A DNA stretch of 64,000 nt from Streptomyces sp. V1I1 (lineage in GTDB: Bacteria; Actinomycetota; Actinomycetes; Streptomycetales; Streptomycetaceae): the NCBI RefSeq assembly GCF_030817355.1, contig NZ_JAUSZH010000001.1, forward strand, positions 7,601,001 to 7,665,000, read 5' to 3'. This document shows positions 50,716 through 59,322 of this stretch, one piece after another (the first letter of the stretch is position 1; each line of letters begins with the position of its first letter). Made by a program: the position numbers and the translations under genes. The notes beneath the pieces are model-generated. The model was not told where the DNA came from, searched no databases, and saw nothing but the letters and a program-made list of their open reading frames with translations.

Positions 50716-50790
50716 GCCCGGGCCCGCTACATGAAAATGGTTCCCGTTAACAATTGGGCTCGGGCGGCGTACGTCGGCCCCCGGCCGGGC

Positions 50791-51198
50791 TCACACCTTG
50801 CGGTAGTCGTACGCCTCCGATGCTGCCGCCTGCACCGCGTCCAGGTCGCCGCCCGCCGAAGCGGTCACCACGGCTGCCACCGCCCCCTCCACGAAAGGCG
50901 CGTCCACCAGCCGTGTCCCGTCCGGGAGTTCGTCGCCCTCGGCCAGCAGTGCCTTCACCGTCAGCACGGCGCTGCCCAGATCGACGAGGACGGCCACCCC
51001 CGCGCCCCCGTCGACAGAGGCCGCGGCCGCCGTGATCAGCTCCGAGCTGGTCCCGAGGCCACCGTCCGCAGTGCCGCCCGCCGGGGCGACGGGCGCGGTC
51101 GCGCCGCCCGCGAGCCCCTTGGCCAGCTCGGCGACCGTCGCGGCCACTTCGGCGCTGTGCGAGACCAGCACGATCCCGACCGGCTTGTCGGTGCTCAT
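50791..51198 (-). CDS. dhaM: PTS-dependent dihydroxyacetone kinase, phosphotransferase subunit DhaM
   Basis: The 135-residue protein is an EIIA-Man-like domain with the phosphoryl-accepting His in 'IVLVSHSAEVA' and 'GVAVLVDLGSAVLT'. It takes phosphate from HPr and passes it to the ADP on DhaL. It is a single-domain DhaM without the HPr and EI parts found in E. coli, as is usual in Gram-positives. Its start overlaps the dhaL stop by ATGA. Last gene of the dhaKLM operon. Confidence 0.93.
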   Translation of the reverse strand: MSTDKPVGIVLVSHSAEVAATVAELAKGLAGGATAPVAPAGGTADGGLGTSSELITAAAASVDGGAGVAVLVDLGSAVLTVKALLAEGDELPDGTRLVDAPFVEGAVAAVVTASAGGDLDAVQAAASEAYDYRKV

Positions 51199-51800
51199 CC
51201 CGCCACCTCCGCCAGCGCCGCGATCAGCAGGGCGGAGGAGGTCGCCCCCGGGTCCTGGTGCCCGATGCTGCGCTCGCCCAGATAGCTCGCCCTGCCCTTG
51301 CGCGCCTGCATCGGCACGGTCGCCAGCGCGCCCTGCTCGGCCGCCTCGCGTGCGGCCGCGAACGACGCGGTGGAGTCGCCGAGCGCCTCGACCGCCGGAT
51401 TGAGTGCGTCCAGCATCGTCTTGTCCCCGGCCTTGGCCCCGCCGAGCTGCGCCACCGCGGCCACGCCCGCGCGCAGCGCATCGGCCAGTTGCGCGGGCGT
51501 CACCTCGGCGTCGTCACCGAGCGCCTTTCCCGTATGCCGCAGCAGCGTCCCGTACAGCGGACCGGAGGCACCGCCCACCGTCGAGATCAACTGCCGTCCC
51601 GCCAGGGTCAGTACGGCCCCGGGCGTCTGCGGCGCCTCCTTCTCCAAGACCGCCGTCACCGCCGTGAAACCGCGCTGGAGGTTGTTGCCGTGGTCGGCGT
51701 CGCCGATCGCCGAGTCCAGCTCGGTGAGGCGGTCCGCCTCACGGTCCACGGAAGCCGCGGCGGCCGTCAGCCAGCGGCGGAAGAAGTCGGCGTCGAGCAC
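51195..51800 (-). CDS. dhaL: Dihydroxyacetone kinase subunit DhaL (ADP-binding)
   Basis: The 201-residue subunit holds ADP with two magnesium ions. The Mg/ADP motif 'LDSAIGDADHGNNLQRGF' and the phosphate loop 'STVGGASGPLYG' are intact. I chose GTG 51800 (first residues MLDADFFRRWL) because GGGAG lies six bases upstream and matches the family N-terminus; the longer frame to 51911 overlaps the dhaK gene end. It lies between dhaK and dhaM. Confidence 0.94.
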   Translation of the reverse strand: MLDADFFRRWLTAAAASVDREADRLTELDSAIGDADHGNNLQRGFTAVTAVLEKEAPQTPGAVLTLAGRQLISTVGGASGPLYGTLLRHTGKALGDDAEVTPAQLADALRAGVAAVAQLGGAKAGDKTMLDALNPAVEALGDSTASFAAAREAAEQGALATVPMQARKGRASYLGERSIGHQDPGATSSALLIAALAEVAG

Positions 51801-51865
51801 ATGAACTCCCTGTGGTGAGTGGGTGGTTGGCGAGTCCGCGGGGGCCGTGCGCAGGTCCTGGACGG

Positions 51866-52858
51866 TCAGCGGCCCCAGCGGAGCGCGGGGGTCTGCACCG
51901 GAGCGTCCCACAGCCGCAGCAGCTCCTCGTCGACCTGACAGAGCGTCACCGAGCAGCCTGCCATGTCGAGTGAGGTCACATAGTTCCCGACGAGCGTACG
52001 GGCGACGGGCACCTGGCGCTCGGCGAGCACCCGCTGCACCTCGGCGTTGAAGCCGTAGAGCTCCAGCAGCGGCGTCGCCCCCATGCCGTTGACGAGCGCG
52101 AGCACCGGGCCCGACGGCTCCAGATCCTCCAGTACGGCGTTCACGGAGAAGTCCGCGATCTCCCGCGACGTCATCATCGGGCGCCGCTCACGGCCGGGCT
52201 CACCATGGATGCCGATGCCCAACTCCAGCTCACCCGACGGAAGATCGAAGGTCGGACTGCCCTTCGCGGGCGTCGTGCTGGCGCTCAGCGCGACACCGAA
52301 GCTCCGGGAGCTCTCGTTCACCTGCCGGCCAATCGCCTCGACCCGCTCCAGCGGCGCACCCTCCTCGGCGGCCGCACCGGCGATCTTCTCGACGAAGAGG
52401 GTCGCGCCGGTGCCGCGCCGACCCGCCGTATAGAGGCTGTCGGTCACCGCGACGTCATCATTGACGAGCACCTTGGCGAGACGGACGCCCTCGTCCTCGG
52501 CGAGTTCGGCGGCCATGTCGAAGTTGAGGACGTCGCCCGTGTAGTTCTTGACGATGAACAGCACCCCCTCGCCACTGTCGACAGCGGCGGCCGCCCGCGC
52601 CATCTGGTCCGGCACCGGGCTCGTGAAGACCTCTCCCGGACACGCCGCGGAAAGCATCCCGGGCCCGACGAAGCCGCCGTGCAGCGGCTCGTGCCCGGAC
52701 CCGCCCCCGGAGACGAGCCCCACCTTGCCGGCGACGGGTGCGTCACGCCGTACGATCACCCGGTTCTCCACATCGACGGACAACTCTGGGTGCGCGGCGG
52801 CCATACCTCGCAGGGCGTCGGCGACGACGGTCTCCGGCACATTGATGAGCATCCTCAT
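51866..52858 (-). CDS. dhaK: Dihydroxyacetone kinase subunit DhaK (substrate-binding)
   Basis: The 330-residue subunit binds dihydroxyacetone covalently through the His in 'ELGIGIHGEPGRER'. Other family blocks are 'KVGLVSGGGSGHEPLHGGFV' and 'KNYTGDVLNFDMA'. It works with DhaL and DhaM to phosphorylate dihydroxyacetone to DHAP using PEP as donor. ATG 52858 follows AGGAGGT. It is the first gene of the operon; the 288 bases up to 53146 are a divergent promoter region with a GC-rich hairpin near 52965-52982. Confidence 0.96.
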   Translation of the reverse strand: MRMLINVPETVVADALRGMAAAHPELSVDVENRVIVRRDAPVAGKVGLVSGGGSGHEPLHGGFVGPGMLSAACPGEVFTSPVPDQMARAAAAVDSGEGVLFIVKNYTGDVLNFDMAAELAEDEGVRLAKVLVNDDVAVTDSLYTAGRRGTGATLFVEKIAGAAAEEGAPLERVEAIGRQVNESSRSFGVALSASTTPAKGSPTFDLPSGELELGIGIHGEPGRERRPMMTSREIADFSVNAVLEDLEPSGPVLALVNGMGATPLLELYGFNAEVQRVLAERQVPVARTLVGNYVTSLDMAGCSVTLCQVDEELLRLWDAPVQTPALRWGR

Positions 52859-53146
52859 GAGTACCTCCTGGTGAGCGCGGCCGCGTTTGTGAAGATCGCG
52901 GACCGTCGTATCGACGCCTGCATGTCCGCCTCCTCTCGGTAGAGGGCGGCGGTGGTCGACAGGCGGGCCTTTCCGCCCGCCTTCTATAAAGAGGGTAGAT
53001 CGATCAGGCTTCGTTGGGGGGGCAGCGGCACCCGGTCCTTCCGCGGCATCGCTCTGAACAGCTGTGACACTTCCGTGAGTCCTGACGCAGTGATCAATGG
53101 GGAACGCGGCACAGGCGTGCCGTGTCAGCACGATGAAGAGGAACGA

Positions 53147-53773
53147 GTGGGCAAGCTTGGGGGCGGCCGCCGTGCACAGGCGTACGACGGAGAGCTGGGT
53201 GATGCGGTCGAGCGGGCGCAGGAGGGGGACGAGGGTGCCTTTGCCGCCGCCTACCGGCTGGTGCATCCCCCTCTCCTCGGCTTTTTGCGTGGTCTGGTCG
53301 GGGACGACGCCGAGGACGTGGCGTCCGAGGCATGGCTCGAGATCGCCCGTGATCTGGGGCGGTTTTGCGGAGATGGAGCGGGGTTCCGTGCGTGGACCGC
53401 GAGCATCGCGCGCAACCGTGCCATCGACCATCTGCGCCGGCTGAAGAGCCGCCCTCGGGCCACGCTCTTCGAGAGCGAACTGGCCGAGCTGCCGGCCAAG
53501 CAGGACACGGCCGGCGAGGCATTCGAATCCATCACCACCGAGCAGGCCCTCGCATTGATCGCGAAGCTGCCCCGGCAGCAGGCGGAAGCGGTGCTCCTGC
53601 AGACGGTCATCGGCCTCGACGGGGCGTCGGCCGCGCGGGTGCTGGGCAAGCGGCCGGGAGCGGTACGCTCCGCCACGCACCGCGGGCTGAAGCGGCTGGA
53701 GAAACACCTCGCTGCGCTTCAGCCCATGCGTGTGACAGATTCGGACTCTCGTGCGCTGGGAGAGGGGAGATGA
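53147..53773 (+). CDS. ECF-type RNA polymerase sigma factor
   Basis: The 208-residue protein has region 2 ('AFAAAYRLVHPPLLGFLRGL', 'DVASEAWLEIARDL', 'FRAWTASIARNRAIDHLRRL') and region 4 ('ALIAKLPRQQAEAVLLQTVI', 'GLDGASAARVLGKRPGAVRS') typical of ECF sigma factors. GTG 53147 with GAGGAAC was chosen because the frame upstream shows no similarity. The stop overlaps the start of the next gene by ATGA, and that partner has a membrane segment. The pair therefore looks like a sigma/anti-sigma unit. Confidence 0.9.
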   Translation: MGKLGGGRRAQAYDGELGDAVERAQEGDEGAFAAAYRLVHPPLLGFLRGLVGDDAEDVASEAWLEIARDLGRFCGDGAGFRAWTASIARNRAIDHLRRLKSRPRATLFESELAELPAKQDTAGEAFESITTEQALALIAKLPRQQAEAVLLQTVIGLDGASAARVLGKRPGAVRSATHRGLKRLEKHLAALQPMRVTDSDSRALGEGR

Positions 53774-54486
53774 CCGAAAACCGACCCCGAGGTGCCATGA
53801 ACCCCGAGCAGCAGACGCCGACGCTCGAGGACCTGCTGGCTGCCGCCGCGCGTCCCATGCCCTCCTCGGCGGAAGCCGAGGTGCGGGCTGTGGCCGCGTT
53901 CCGGGCTGCGCGTGACGAGGGCGCGTCGGCCGCGCTCACGCGACCCGAGGAGGACTGGCGGCAGAAGAGTCCGGGCGCAGGAACTCGGTGGATCAAGGTC
54001 GGCATCGGCGCTCTCGTCGCGGGAGCCATGCTGGGCGGGGTGGCGATGGCAGCGGGCGCGATCCCGACGCCGTTCGGCGAGCCGCCGCTCAAGCCGGGGC
54101 CGACGCCGGGTGCCTCGTCACGCCATTCGGAGCATCCGGGGGAGCCGGAGCCCCCGTCGATGACCCGACCCGGCGCTCGCACCCCCGGTGAGCGACCGCC
54201 GACGGCGAAGGATGATCTGGCGCATTGCCGCGTCTACGAGTCGAAGGAGGGGCGGGGCGGGGCGTTGGACGGCACCGCCTGGCAGCGGCTCGAGGATGCG
54301 GCGGGCGGCCCGGACGCGGTGGCGGCGTACTGTGCGCGGCTGTTGAGCGAGCAACCTGTCAAGGCGTCGCCGCAGGCACGCCCGCCCAAGGGCGAAGGCG
54401 GCAGGAAAGACACGCCGCCCGCGGGGCAGCAGGGCGGATCGGACAGTGGAGTCGCCCAGACGAAGAAGCCGCCGGGCAAGCAGTAG
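53770..54486 (+). CDS. Membrane-anchored protein coupled to the sigma factor (possible anti-sigma factor)
   Basis: A 238-residue protein with an N-terminal cytoplasmic segment (residues 1-75; 'TLEDLLAAAARPMPSSAEAEVRAVAAFRAAR' written over the first 55), one transmembrane helix ('VGIGALVAGAMLGGVAMAAG') and an extracytoplasmic Pro-rich tail with two Cys. No zinc-binding HxxxCxxC motif is visible, so it is not a ZAS-type anti-sigma factor. The ATGA overlap with the sigma gene strongly suggests a regulatory partner; the activity is inferred from position. Confidence 0.75.
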   Translation: MTENRPRGAMNPEQQTPTLEDLLAAAARPMPSSAEAEVRAVAAFRAARDEGASAALTRPEEDWRQKSPGAGTRWIKVGIGALVAGAMLGGVAMAAGAIPTPFGEPPLKPGPTPGASSRHSEHPGEPEPPSMTRPGARTPGERPPTAKDDLAHCRVYESKEGRGGALDGTAWQRLEDAAGGPDAVAAYCARLLSEQPVKASPQARPPKGEGGRKDTPPAGQQGGSDSGVAQTKKPPGKQ

Positions 54487-54496
54487 GCGGTGTCCC

Positions 54497-55423
54497 TCAC
54501 TGCCCATAGCTCATGAACCAGTGTGCGCCGAAGTACCGGGCGGTCGAGCACGGGTGCCGCCGATCGGTGAGCATGCGGAAGACGAACTCCGCGGTCGAGC
54601 CGTCGAACCGGATCCAGTCGCAGTGGCCCTCCTTCGTCACCAGGATGGGCCAGCGATCGGGGTCCGCCCCCTCCGTCAGCCAGTAGAACGAGTCCTCCCG
54701 CTCGCTTCCCGCCCACTGCAGGAGCCCGCCCGGGGCAGGGAACAACCGGTGCGGCGCCCACAAACTGTTGCCGTCCTCGTTGTCCCACGAGGCCATCGAC
54801 AGGGCATGCTCGACGATGTCGAGGCAGCCGGACGGACCATTGGGGAGGAACATGTCGAGACAGCCGTCGAATGAGCCGCACCCGAAGATCTGAACCAGTT
54901 GCTTGTAGTCGCCGGGCAGACCGGTACCGAGCCACGCCTCGGTCGTCTCCCAGCCGACCGTGTGCGTCAGTTCCCGGTCCTGGCCCGTGACGAAGACGAC
55001 GCGGTCGACCCAGGTGGCGTCCTCCGGAAGCTCCTCAAGTGCCGGGGCGGCCCGATGCGCGACGACAACCACGGGCCGTACGCCGTTGTCGGCGGCAACC
55101 ATGCCGCAACCGATCCACCGGCTGCCGTACGCCCATGCGTACATCTCTCTCACGTGCTCCCCGAAGGGGGCAAGGAGCGGCAGCCCGGTTCTCTCGGTGG
55201 GCGTCTGCGCACTGTGCCCGCGCCTGACGAGCGGGCGCGGCCGGCCGTACCGCTCGCTCACCGCGTCGAGAAGGCCGGGCAGACGTGGTCCGCCGGAAGC
55301 GTTCAGACACACATGGCCCGCCGCATGCCCGGGCTCACCGCATTCCAGCTTCCCTGTGTCCCGATGGGTCAAGTGGTCTACTGCAGCCAGCAGTTCACGT
55401 TCATTCATCGCGGGTCGCCTCAT
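54497..55423 (-). CDS. SUKH (SMI1/KNR4-like) superfamily protein
   Basis: The 308-residue protein contains the SUKH core 'LPGDYKQLVQIFGCGSFDGC' and 'LDMFLPNGP' around residues 175-205, and a closing WFMSYGQ. SUKH proteins are common immunity proteins of polymorphic toxins but also occur without toxins. The N-terminal half is less conserved and includes 'CGEPGHAAGHVC', perhaps a metal site. I keep ATG 55423 because AAGGGA precedes it at a good spacing; ATG 55408 is possible. No toxin gene is adjacent. It converges on the sigma/membrane-protein pair with a ten-base gap. Confidence 0.78.
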   Translation of the reverse strand: MRRPAMNERELLAAVDHLTHRDTGKLECGEPGHAAGHVCLNASGGPRLPGLLDAVSERYGRPRPLVRRGHSAQTPTERTGLPLLAPFGEHVREMYAWAYGSRWIGCGMVAADNGVRPVVVVAHRAAPALEELPEDATWVDRVVFVTGQDRELTHTVGWETTEAWLGTGLPGDYKQLVQIFGCGSFDGCLDMFLPNGPSGCLDIVEHALSMASWDNEDGNSLWAPHRLFPAPGGLLQWAGSEREDSFYWLTEGADPDRWPILVTKEGHCDWIRFDGSTAEFVFRMLTDRRHPCSTARYFGAHWFMSYGQ

Positions 55424-55424
55424 C

Positions 55425-55455
55425 CAGTCCCTTGAGCGCGCAGTCCTTGAGCGCG
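55425..55455. repeat. Imperfect tandem duplication of a 15/16-bp unit
   Basis: CAGTCCCTTGAGCGCG (55425-55440) is followed directly by CAGTCCTTGAGCGCG (55441-55455), one C shorter. The left copy supplies the ribosome-binding region of the SUKH gene. Confidence 0.8.
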
Positions 55456-55524
55456 AAGAGCCGGCCGGCCGCGCGGACCGGGCCCCTGGGGGCCTTGTCC
55501 ACGCAGTCGGCCGGCGTCGGTCGG

Positions 55525-58212
55525 TTACGGCGTCAGCACCTGGCCGATGCGGACGCCCGCGGGCGCGCCCAGCGCCGCGGTGCCGTAGTACACACCCGAC
55601 GAAGGGATCACGCCGGACGTGCTGCTGTTGTCGATCTGAAGGATCGTGCCGTTGTTCGCGTCCTCGCCGTCCGCGCCGATGGCCAGGTCCGCCCGTGTGT
55701 AGCCGGACAGATCGGTCAGCGAGACGGATGAGCCGAGGCGGTCGCCGGCCTCGGCGTCACCGGGGATCCCGGTGGTGTCCTGCGTATAGGCGAACGAGCC
55801 GGTGCCGGTCGGGCCTGCGGCCGAGCCGCGCAGCAGGATCACCATGCCCGCGTCCGCGCGACTGGCCCCATTGCGCGTGATGTCCTCGCCCGGCACACCG
55901 GTCAGGATGTCCGCGTACCCGTCGAGGTTGAGATCACCCACGGAGACGGCGGCACCCATGTCGTCACCGGTCTCGCCCGTCTCCGGGACACTGGCGGAGT
56001 CCTGGTGGAGGGTGATCCGGCCGGTGGAGGTCAGGCCGGTGGCCGAGCCGAGGACCACCGTCACCGCACCGCCCTTGGCCGTCGTGCCGGACTCGGTGGC
56101 CGAGGGCTGTCCGACGGCGAGGTCGGTGTATCCGTCGCCGTTGATGTCGCCGGCCGCGAGGGCACGGCCGCCCCGCGCTTCTAGGATTCCGACCCGCTGC
56201 AGGCCGGACGCGGAGCCCTTCAGCCACAGCAGCCGGGAAATCCCGGCCGGGTCACGGAAGTTGACCGCGACGTCGGCGTAGCCGTCCTTGTTGAAGTCAC
56301 CGGTGGCGGCCGAGGCGTAGGAAACGGCCCCGGTGTACGCGGCGGTGTTCAGCAGGCCGGACTTGGATGCGCCGGTCGCGGAGTCGTACGCCCACCAGCG
56401 GCCCGGCACACCCGGAGCGACGGAGAAGACGTCCGCCTTGCCGTCGGCGTTGAAGTCACCAGCGGCGACCGTGGTGCCCAGCTTCTCGCCGTTGGTACGG
56501 ACGGCGGCATCCGTCCAGTACGCCTTGCCGCTGTTGAGTGCCGGGCCGTACAGGACGCTGACGGAGCCGGTGTCGACCTGAGACGCCAGCTCGTTCTCGC
56601 CCGGGACGCCGATGACCAGGTCGGCGTAGCCGTCACCGTTGACGTCTGCGTACGCAGAGGAGGCGCCGAAGGCGTCACCGCTCTCGGAACGGCCGGGAAC
56701 GCCCGCGCTCTCCTGGTTGAGAGTGCGCTTCCCGGCGTCGGTCGGGCCGTCGACGGTGCCGGGCAGGACCGTGACCGAGCCGTCGCCGCTCGCGACCCGC
56801 GGCAGGCCGGCGACCAGATCGGTGATGCCGTCCCGGTTGAAGTCGGTGGTCGGGATGGCGGAGTTGCGGCCGGGGCCGGCCGCGAAGTCACGGATCGAGG
56901 AGAGCTTGGCGTACAGGTTCTTGCCGGGGCATGCGGTGGCGAAGCCGTCGCGGTGACCGGAGACGGTGTTCAGCGTGGCCTGCTGGCCCTCGGTGTACTT
57001 CCCGGTGTTGCCCTGGGCCGTCAGCGTCACTGTGCCCTTGGGGTTGCCGCCGTACTGGCCGAGCTTCCAGGCGGCGACGCGGGCTGCCGACTGCAGCGCG
57101 GCGGGGGTCGGCTTCCCGGCCGGCTTGCTCGTCGCGGCGTCGCCCTCGAAGTCACCGAGCAGGGCGATGCCGGTGGAGTAGCTGTTGAAGCCGTAGGTGT
57201 GCGCGCCCTTGACCGGCAGGTCGACGCCGCCGCCGCGGCCCTCGAAGATCTGGCCGCACTTGTCGACCAGGAAGTTGTAGCCGAGGTCGTTCCAGCCCTC
57301 GGTCTTGACGTGGTACGTCATGATGCCGCGGACCAGTGCGGCCGACTCGGCGCAGCTGTAGTTGTTCGAGCCGACGGTGTGGTGGATGAAGACCGCCTGC
57401 ACCTTGTCGATGTACTCGGCGGGGTCGTCGACCATCGACTCGTCGGCGCCCCACTGGGCGCGGTTGACGATCGGCGGCTGCTTCACGGTCGAGGGCGGCG
57501 CGGTCGGCTTGGTGGGCGTCGGGGCCGGCGTCTCGGTCGGTGTGACTGTGGGGCCGGCCGTCTCACTCGGGATGCTCGTCGGCGAGGCCGTCTCGGTCGG
57601 GGTCGACGAGTCCGTCGGAGTCACGGGGTCGGTCGGCGACGCCGGGTCCGTCGGGGTGACCGGATCGGTCGGGGAGGCGGACGGGGTCTCCTCCGCGAAC
57701 GCGGCGTTGTCCATGAGCGGCGCGGCCGGGTTCTTGGCCTCGGCCTTGCTGACGCCCGGGTCGACCATGTGCAGCTTCAGGTTCTTGGGCAGCGCCTTGC
57801 CCGAGTCGACGCGTACCTGCACGGCGGTGGACGGCCCGACCCACAGCGGCTCGGACGCTCCGCGGTCGGCGCCCTCGGCTCCCTCGGGCCGGTGTGCCTC
57901 CAGGTCCAGTGCCTGCCAGCCGGACCACTTGCCCGTCTCGGCGCTGCGCGTACGCACCCGGGCCGTGCCCTCGACCTCGGCGGCCGGGCTGTCCCAGCCG
58001 ATGCCGACGAGGGAGAACGGCTCGGTGTCGGTGTTCGGCAACTCCCTCTTCGTGGCTCCGCCCTTGGCGAGCTCGAGCGTGCGCACCTTGGCTGACCGCT
58101 CCTCCTGGTGCGGCTTCTTTGGCGCATCGGACGGGTTGGCGGTGGCTATGGTGACCACCCCCGCCCCGCCGAGGACGACAGCGCCCACGGTCAGCCAGAC
58201 TCGGCGCTTCAT
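55525..58212 (-). CDS. Secreted N-acetylmuramoyl-L-alanine amidase with FG-GAP repeats
   Basis: The 895-residue protein has an N-terminal membrane/signal segment ('VWLTVGAVVLGGAGVVTIA'), a strand-rich domain, a Thr/Pro/Ser-rich linker ('TPTDPASPTDPVTP'-type), an amidase_2/PGRP domain with 'AVFIHHTVGSNNYSC' and 'GHRDGFATACPG', and then seven or so FG-GAP repeats ('DFNRDGITDLVAGLP', 'DVNGDGYADLVIGVPG') forming a beta-propeller-like calcium-binding region. It would act on peptidoglycan outside the membrane. ATG 58212 is used; a TTG at 58251 with GGAGAGG upstream would add 13 residues and is a real alternative. Confidence 0.88.
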   Translation of the reverse strand: MKRRVWLTVGAVVLGGAGVVTIATANPSDAPKKPHQEERSAKVRTLELAKGGATKRELPNTDTEPFSLVGIGWDSPAAEVEGTARVRTRSAETGKWSGWQALDLEAHRPEGAEGADRGASEPLWVGPSTAVQVRVDSGKALPKNLKLHMVDPGVSKAEAKNPAAPLMDNAAFAEETPSASPTDPVTPTDPASPTDPVTPTDSSTPTETASPTSIPSETAGPTVTPTETPAPTPTKPTAPPSTVKQPPIVNRAQWGADESMVDDPAEYIDKVQAVFIHHTVGSNNYSCAESAALVRGIMTYHVKTEGWNDLGYNFLVDKCGQIFEGRGGGVDLPVKGAHTYGFNSYSTGIALLGDFEGDAATSKPAGKPTPAALQSAARVAAWKLGQYGGNPKGTVTLTAQGNTGKYTEGQQATLNTVSGHRDGFATACPGKNLYAKLSSIRDFAAGPGRNSAIPTTDFNRDGITDLVAGLPRVASGDGSVTVLPGTVDGPTDAGKRTLNQESAGVPGRSESGDAFGASSAYADVNGDGYADLVIGVPGENELASQVDTGSVSVLYGPALNSGKAYWTDAAVRTNGEKLGTTVAAGDFNADGKADVFSVAPGVPGRWWAYDSATGASKSGLLNTAAYTGAVSYASAATGDFNKDGYADVAVNFRDPAGISRLLWLKGSASGLQRVGILEARGGRALAAGDINGDGYTDLAVGQPSATESGTTAKGGAVTVVLGSATGLTSTGRITLHQDSASVPETGETGDDMGAAVSVGDLNLDGYADILTGVPGEDITRNGASRADAGMVILLRGSAAGPTGTGSFAYTQDTTGIPGDAEAGDRLGSSVSLTDLSGYTRADLAIGADGEDANNGTILQIDNSSTSGVIPSSGVYYGTAALGAPAGVRIGQVLTP

Positions 58213-58435
58213 GCTCAGCGGTCTGTACGCATGCGACGTACGCGGGCTCAAGTGCCCCACCTCTCCGAAAAGTTCACTTGCGGCACGCCCGTCACGTGGG
58301 CGACCTGCGATACCCAGCGCGCCCCGCCGCCAAAACATCACGGGTCACAGCAAGAAGTGATGTGGATCACGTTCGGTCCCGGGCTGTCGGTGGAGGACCG
58401 GCTTGCGAACTGCGCCGCGGCAGCGGCTCGGCTCT

Positions 58436-58706
58436 TCAGGTGGCGTCGTGGAAGACCAGGCCCAGGGTGTGCCGGTGGCCCGAGCGGACCGCGCTGACGC
58501 CGTGCCGGACCGGAGAGGCGGACCAGCCCCGCGCCTGGAGCGCACCCGGCGTCCCGGGTGGTGAAGATCAGGCCGTGGCCCTGCCGCAGCGTGGTCGCCG
58601 TCCCACGGGACTGGGCGCGCGGGCGCTGTTCCATGAGCAGGAACTCGCCGCCGGTGTAGTCGACGCCTGCCTCGTCGAGGCCGATGACGATCTGCAACGG
58701 GAAGAC
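58436..58706 (-). pseudogene. 2OG-Fe(II) oxygenase (prolyl hydroxylase-like), decayed 3' fragment
   Basis: 'FPLQIVIGLDEAGVDYTGGE', 'FLLMEQRPRAQSRGTATTL' and 'RQGHGLIFTTRD' match the C-terminal half of a 2OG-Fe(II) oxygenase. After about 58551 the family sequence continues in another frame ('RGWSASPVRHGVSAVRSGH' then 'RHTLGLVFHDAT', stop 58436-58438), so there is a frameshift. The N-terminal half with the HxD iron ligands is missing. The gene is a relic with at least two lesions. Confidence 0.75.
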
Positions 58707-58894
58707 GGGTCGCGACAGCGGCTGCCGGCGGGATCCGGACGTCGCATTACGGCGCTGGGCAGCGCTTCCTCGACAGACTGCCGCCCATGGCGGCCACGGA
58801 ATAGAACGGCGTATTCCGGGCACCCGTCCCCGCAGAGGGCCATTGCACAGCCCTGCCGCCAGGGGAACAGGCGCGGAACGAGAGGTGGTGCGTC

Positions 58895-59275
58895 GTGGCT
58901 GGACGTGCCGACGCTGCCAAGAGGCGTCTCATGATCGCCGTCCGGCAGATGTCGGCTCAGGATGCTTTTGTGCTGACACTCGCGGGTGAGCTCGACCATG
59001 ATTCGGTCGAGGCGCTGCGCGAAGCCCTTGCCGACGGCTTGGCGTCCGGGGCGGGCCGGATTCTGGCCGACTGCTCGGCCCTGCGGTTCTGCGACTCGAC
59101 CGGGCTGAATGCTCTGCTGCGCAGTCGACTCGCCGGACGCGAGGCGGGCGTTCGACTGGAACTTGTCGCCCTGCAACCGCCGGTTGCCCGCATGTTTGAG
59201 ATCACTGGCGCGGGCGCCGTCTTCCGTATGTACGCGAGTCTCGACGAGGCTTTGGCGGAGAGTTCACAGAGGTAG
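58895..59275 (+). CDS. STAS-domain anti-anti-sigma factor
   Basis: The 126-residue protein is an RsbV/SpoIIAA-like STAS domain: 'AFVLTLAGELDHDSVEALRE', 'ILADCSALRFCDSTGLNALL' with the phosphorylatable Ser in 'CDSTGLN', and 'VRLELVALQPPVARMFEIT'. Unphosphorylated antagonists bind RsbW-type kinases and free the sigma factor. GTG 58895 follows GAGAGGTGG; a start inside at residue 13 is possible. The kinase-like gene follows 47 bases later, separated by tandem repeats. Confidence 0.92.
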   Translation: MAGRADAAKRRLMIAVRQMSAQDAFVLTLAGELDHDSVEALREALADGLASGAGRILADCSALRFCDSTGLNALLRSRLAGREAGVRLELVALQPPVARMFEITGAGAVFRMYASLDEALAESSQR

Positions 59276-59311
59276 GACCGTTCACAGAGGTAGGACCGTT
59301 CACAGAGGTAG
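59262..59311. repeat. Three tandem copies of an 18-bp unit over the STAS stop codon
   Basis: GTTCACAGAGGTAGGACC is repeated at 59262-59279 and 59280-59297, and a partial copy GTTCACAGAGGTAG at 59298-59311 follows. Each copy contains the TAG that ends the STAS gene in frame, so the unit duplicated the gene end. The last copy runs into GAGGAGGAGG, the ribosome-binding site of the next gene. Confidence 0.92.
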
Positions 59312-59322
59312 AGGAGGAGGTC

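Noticed and set aside
50733-50755. Zur box as a full annotated operator
   Set aside because: Only the left half-site matches well, so it is reported as a finding rather than a feature.
57480-57690. Thr/Pro/Ser-rich repeats in the amidase gene as a possible mobile or CRISPR-like array
   Set aside because: They are in-frame linker repeats of a secreted protein with irregular units and no spacers.
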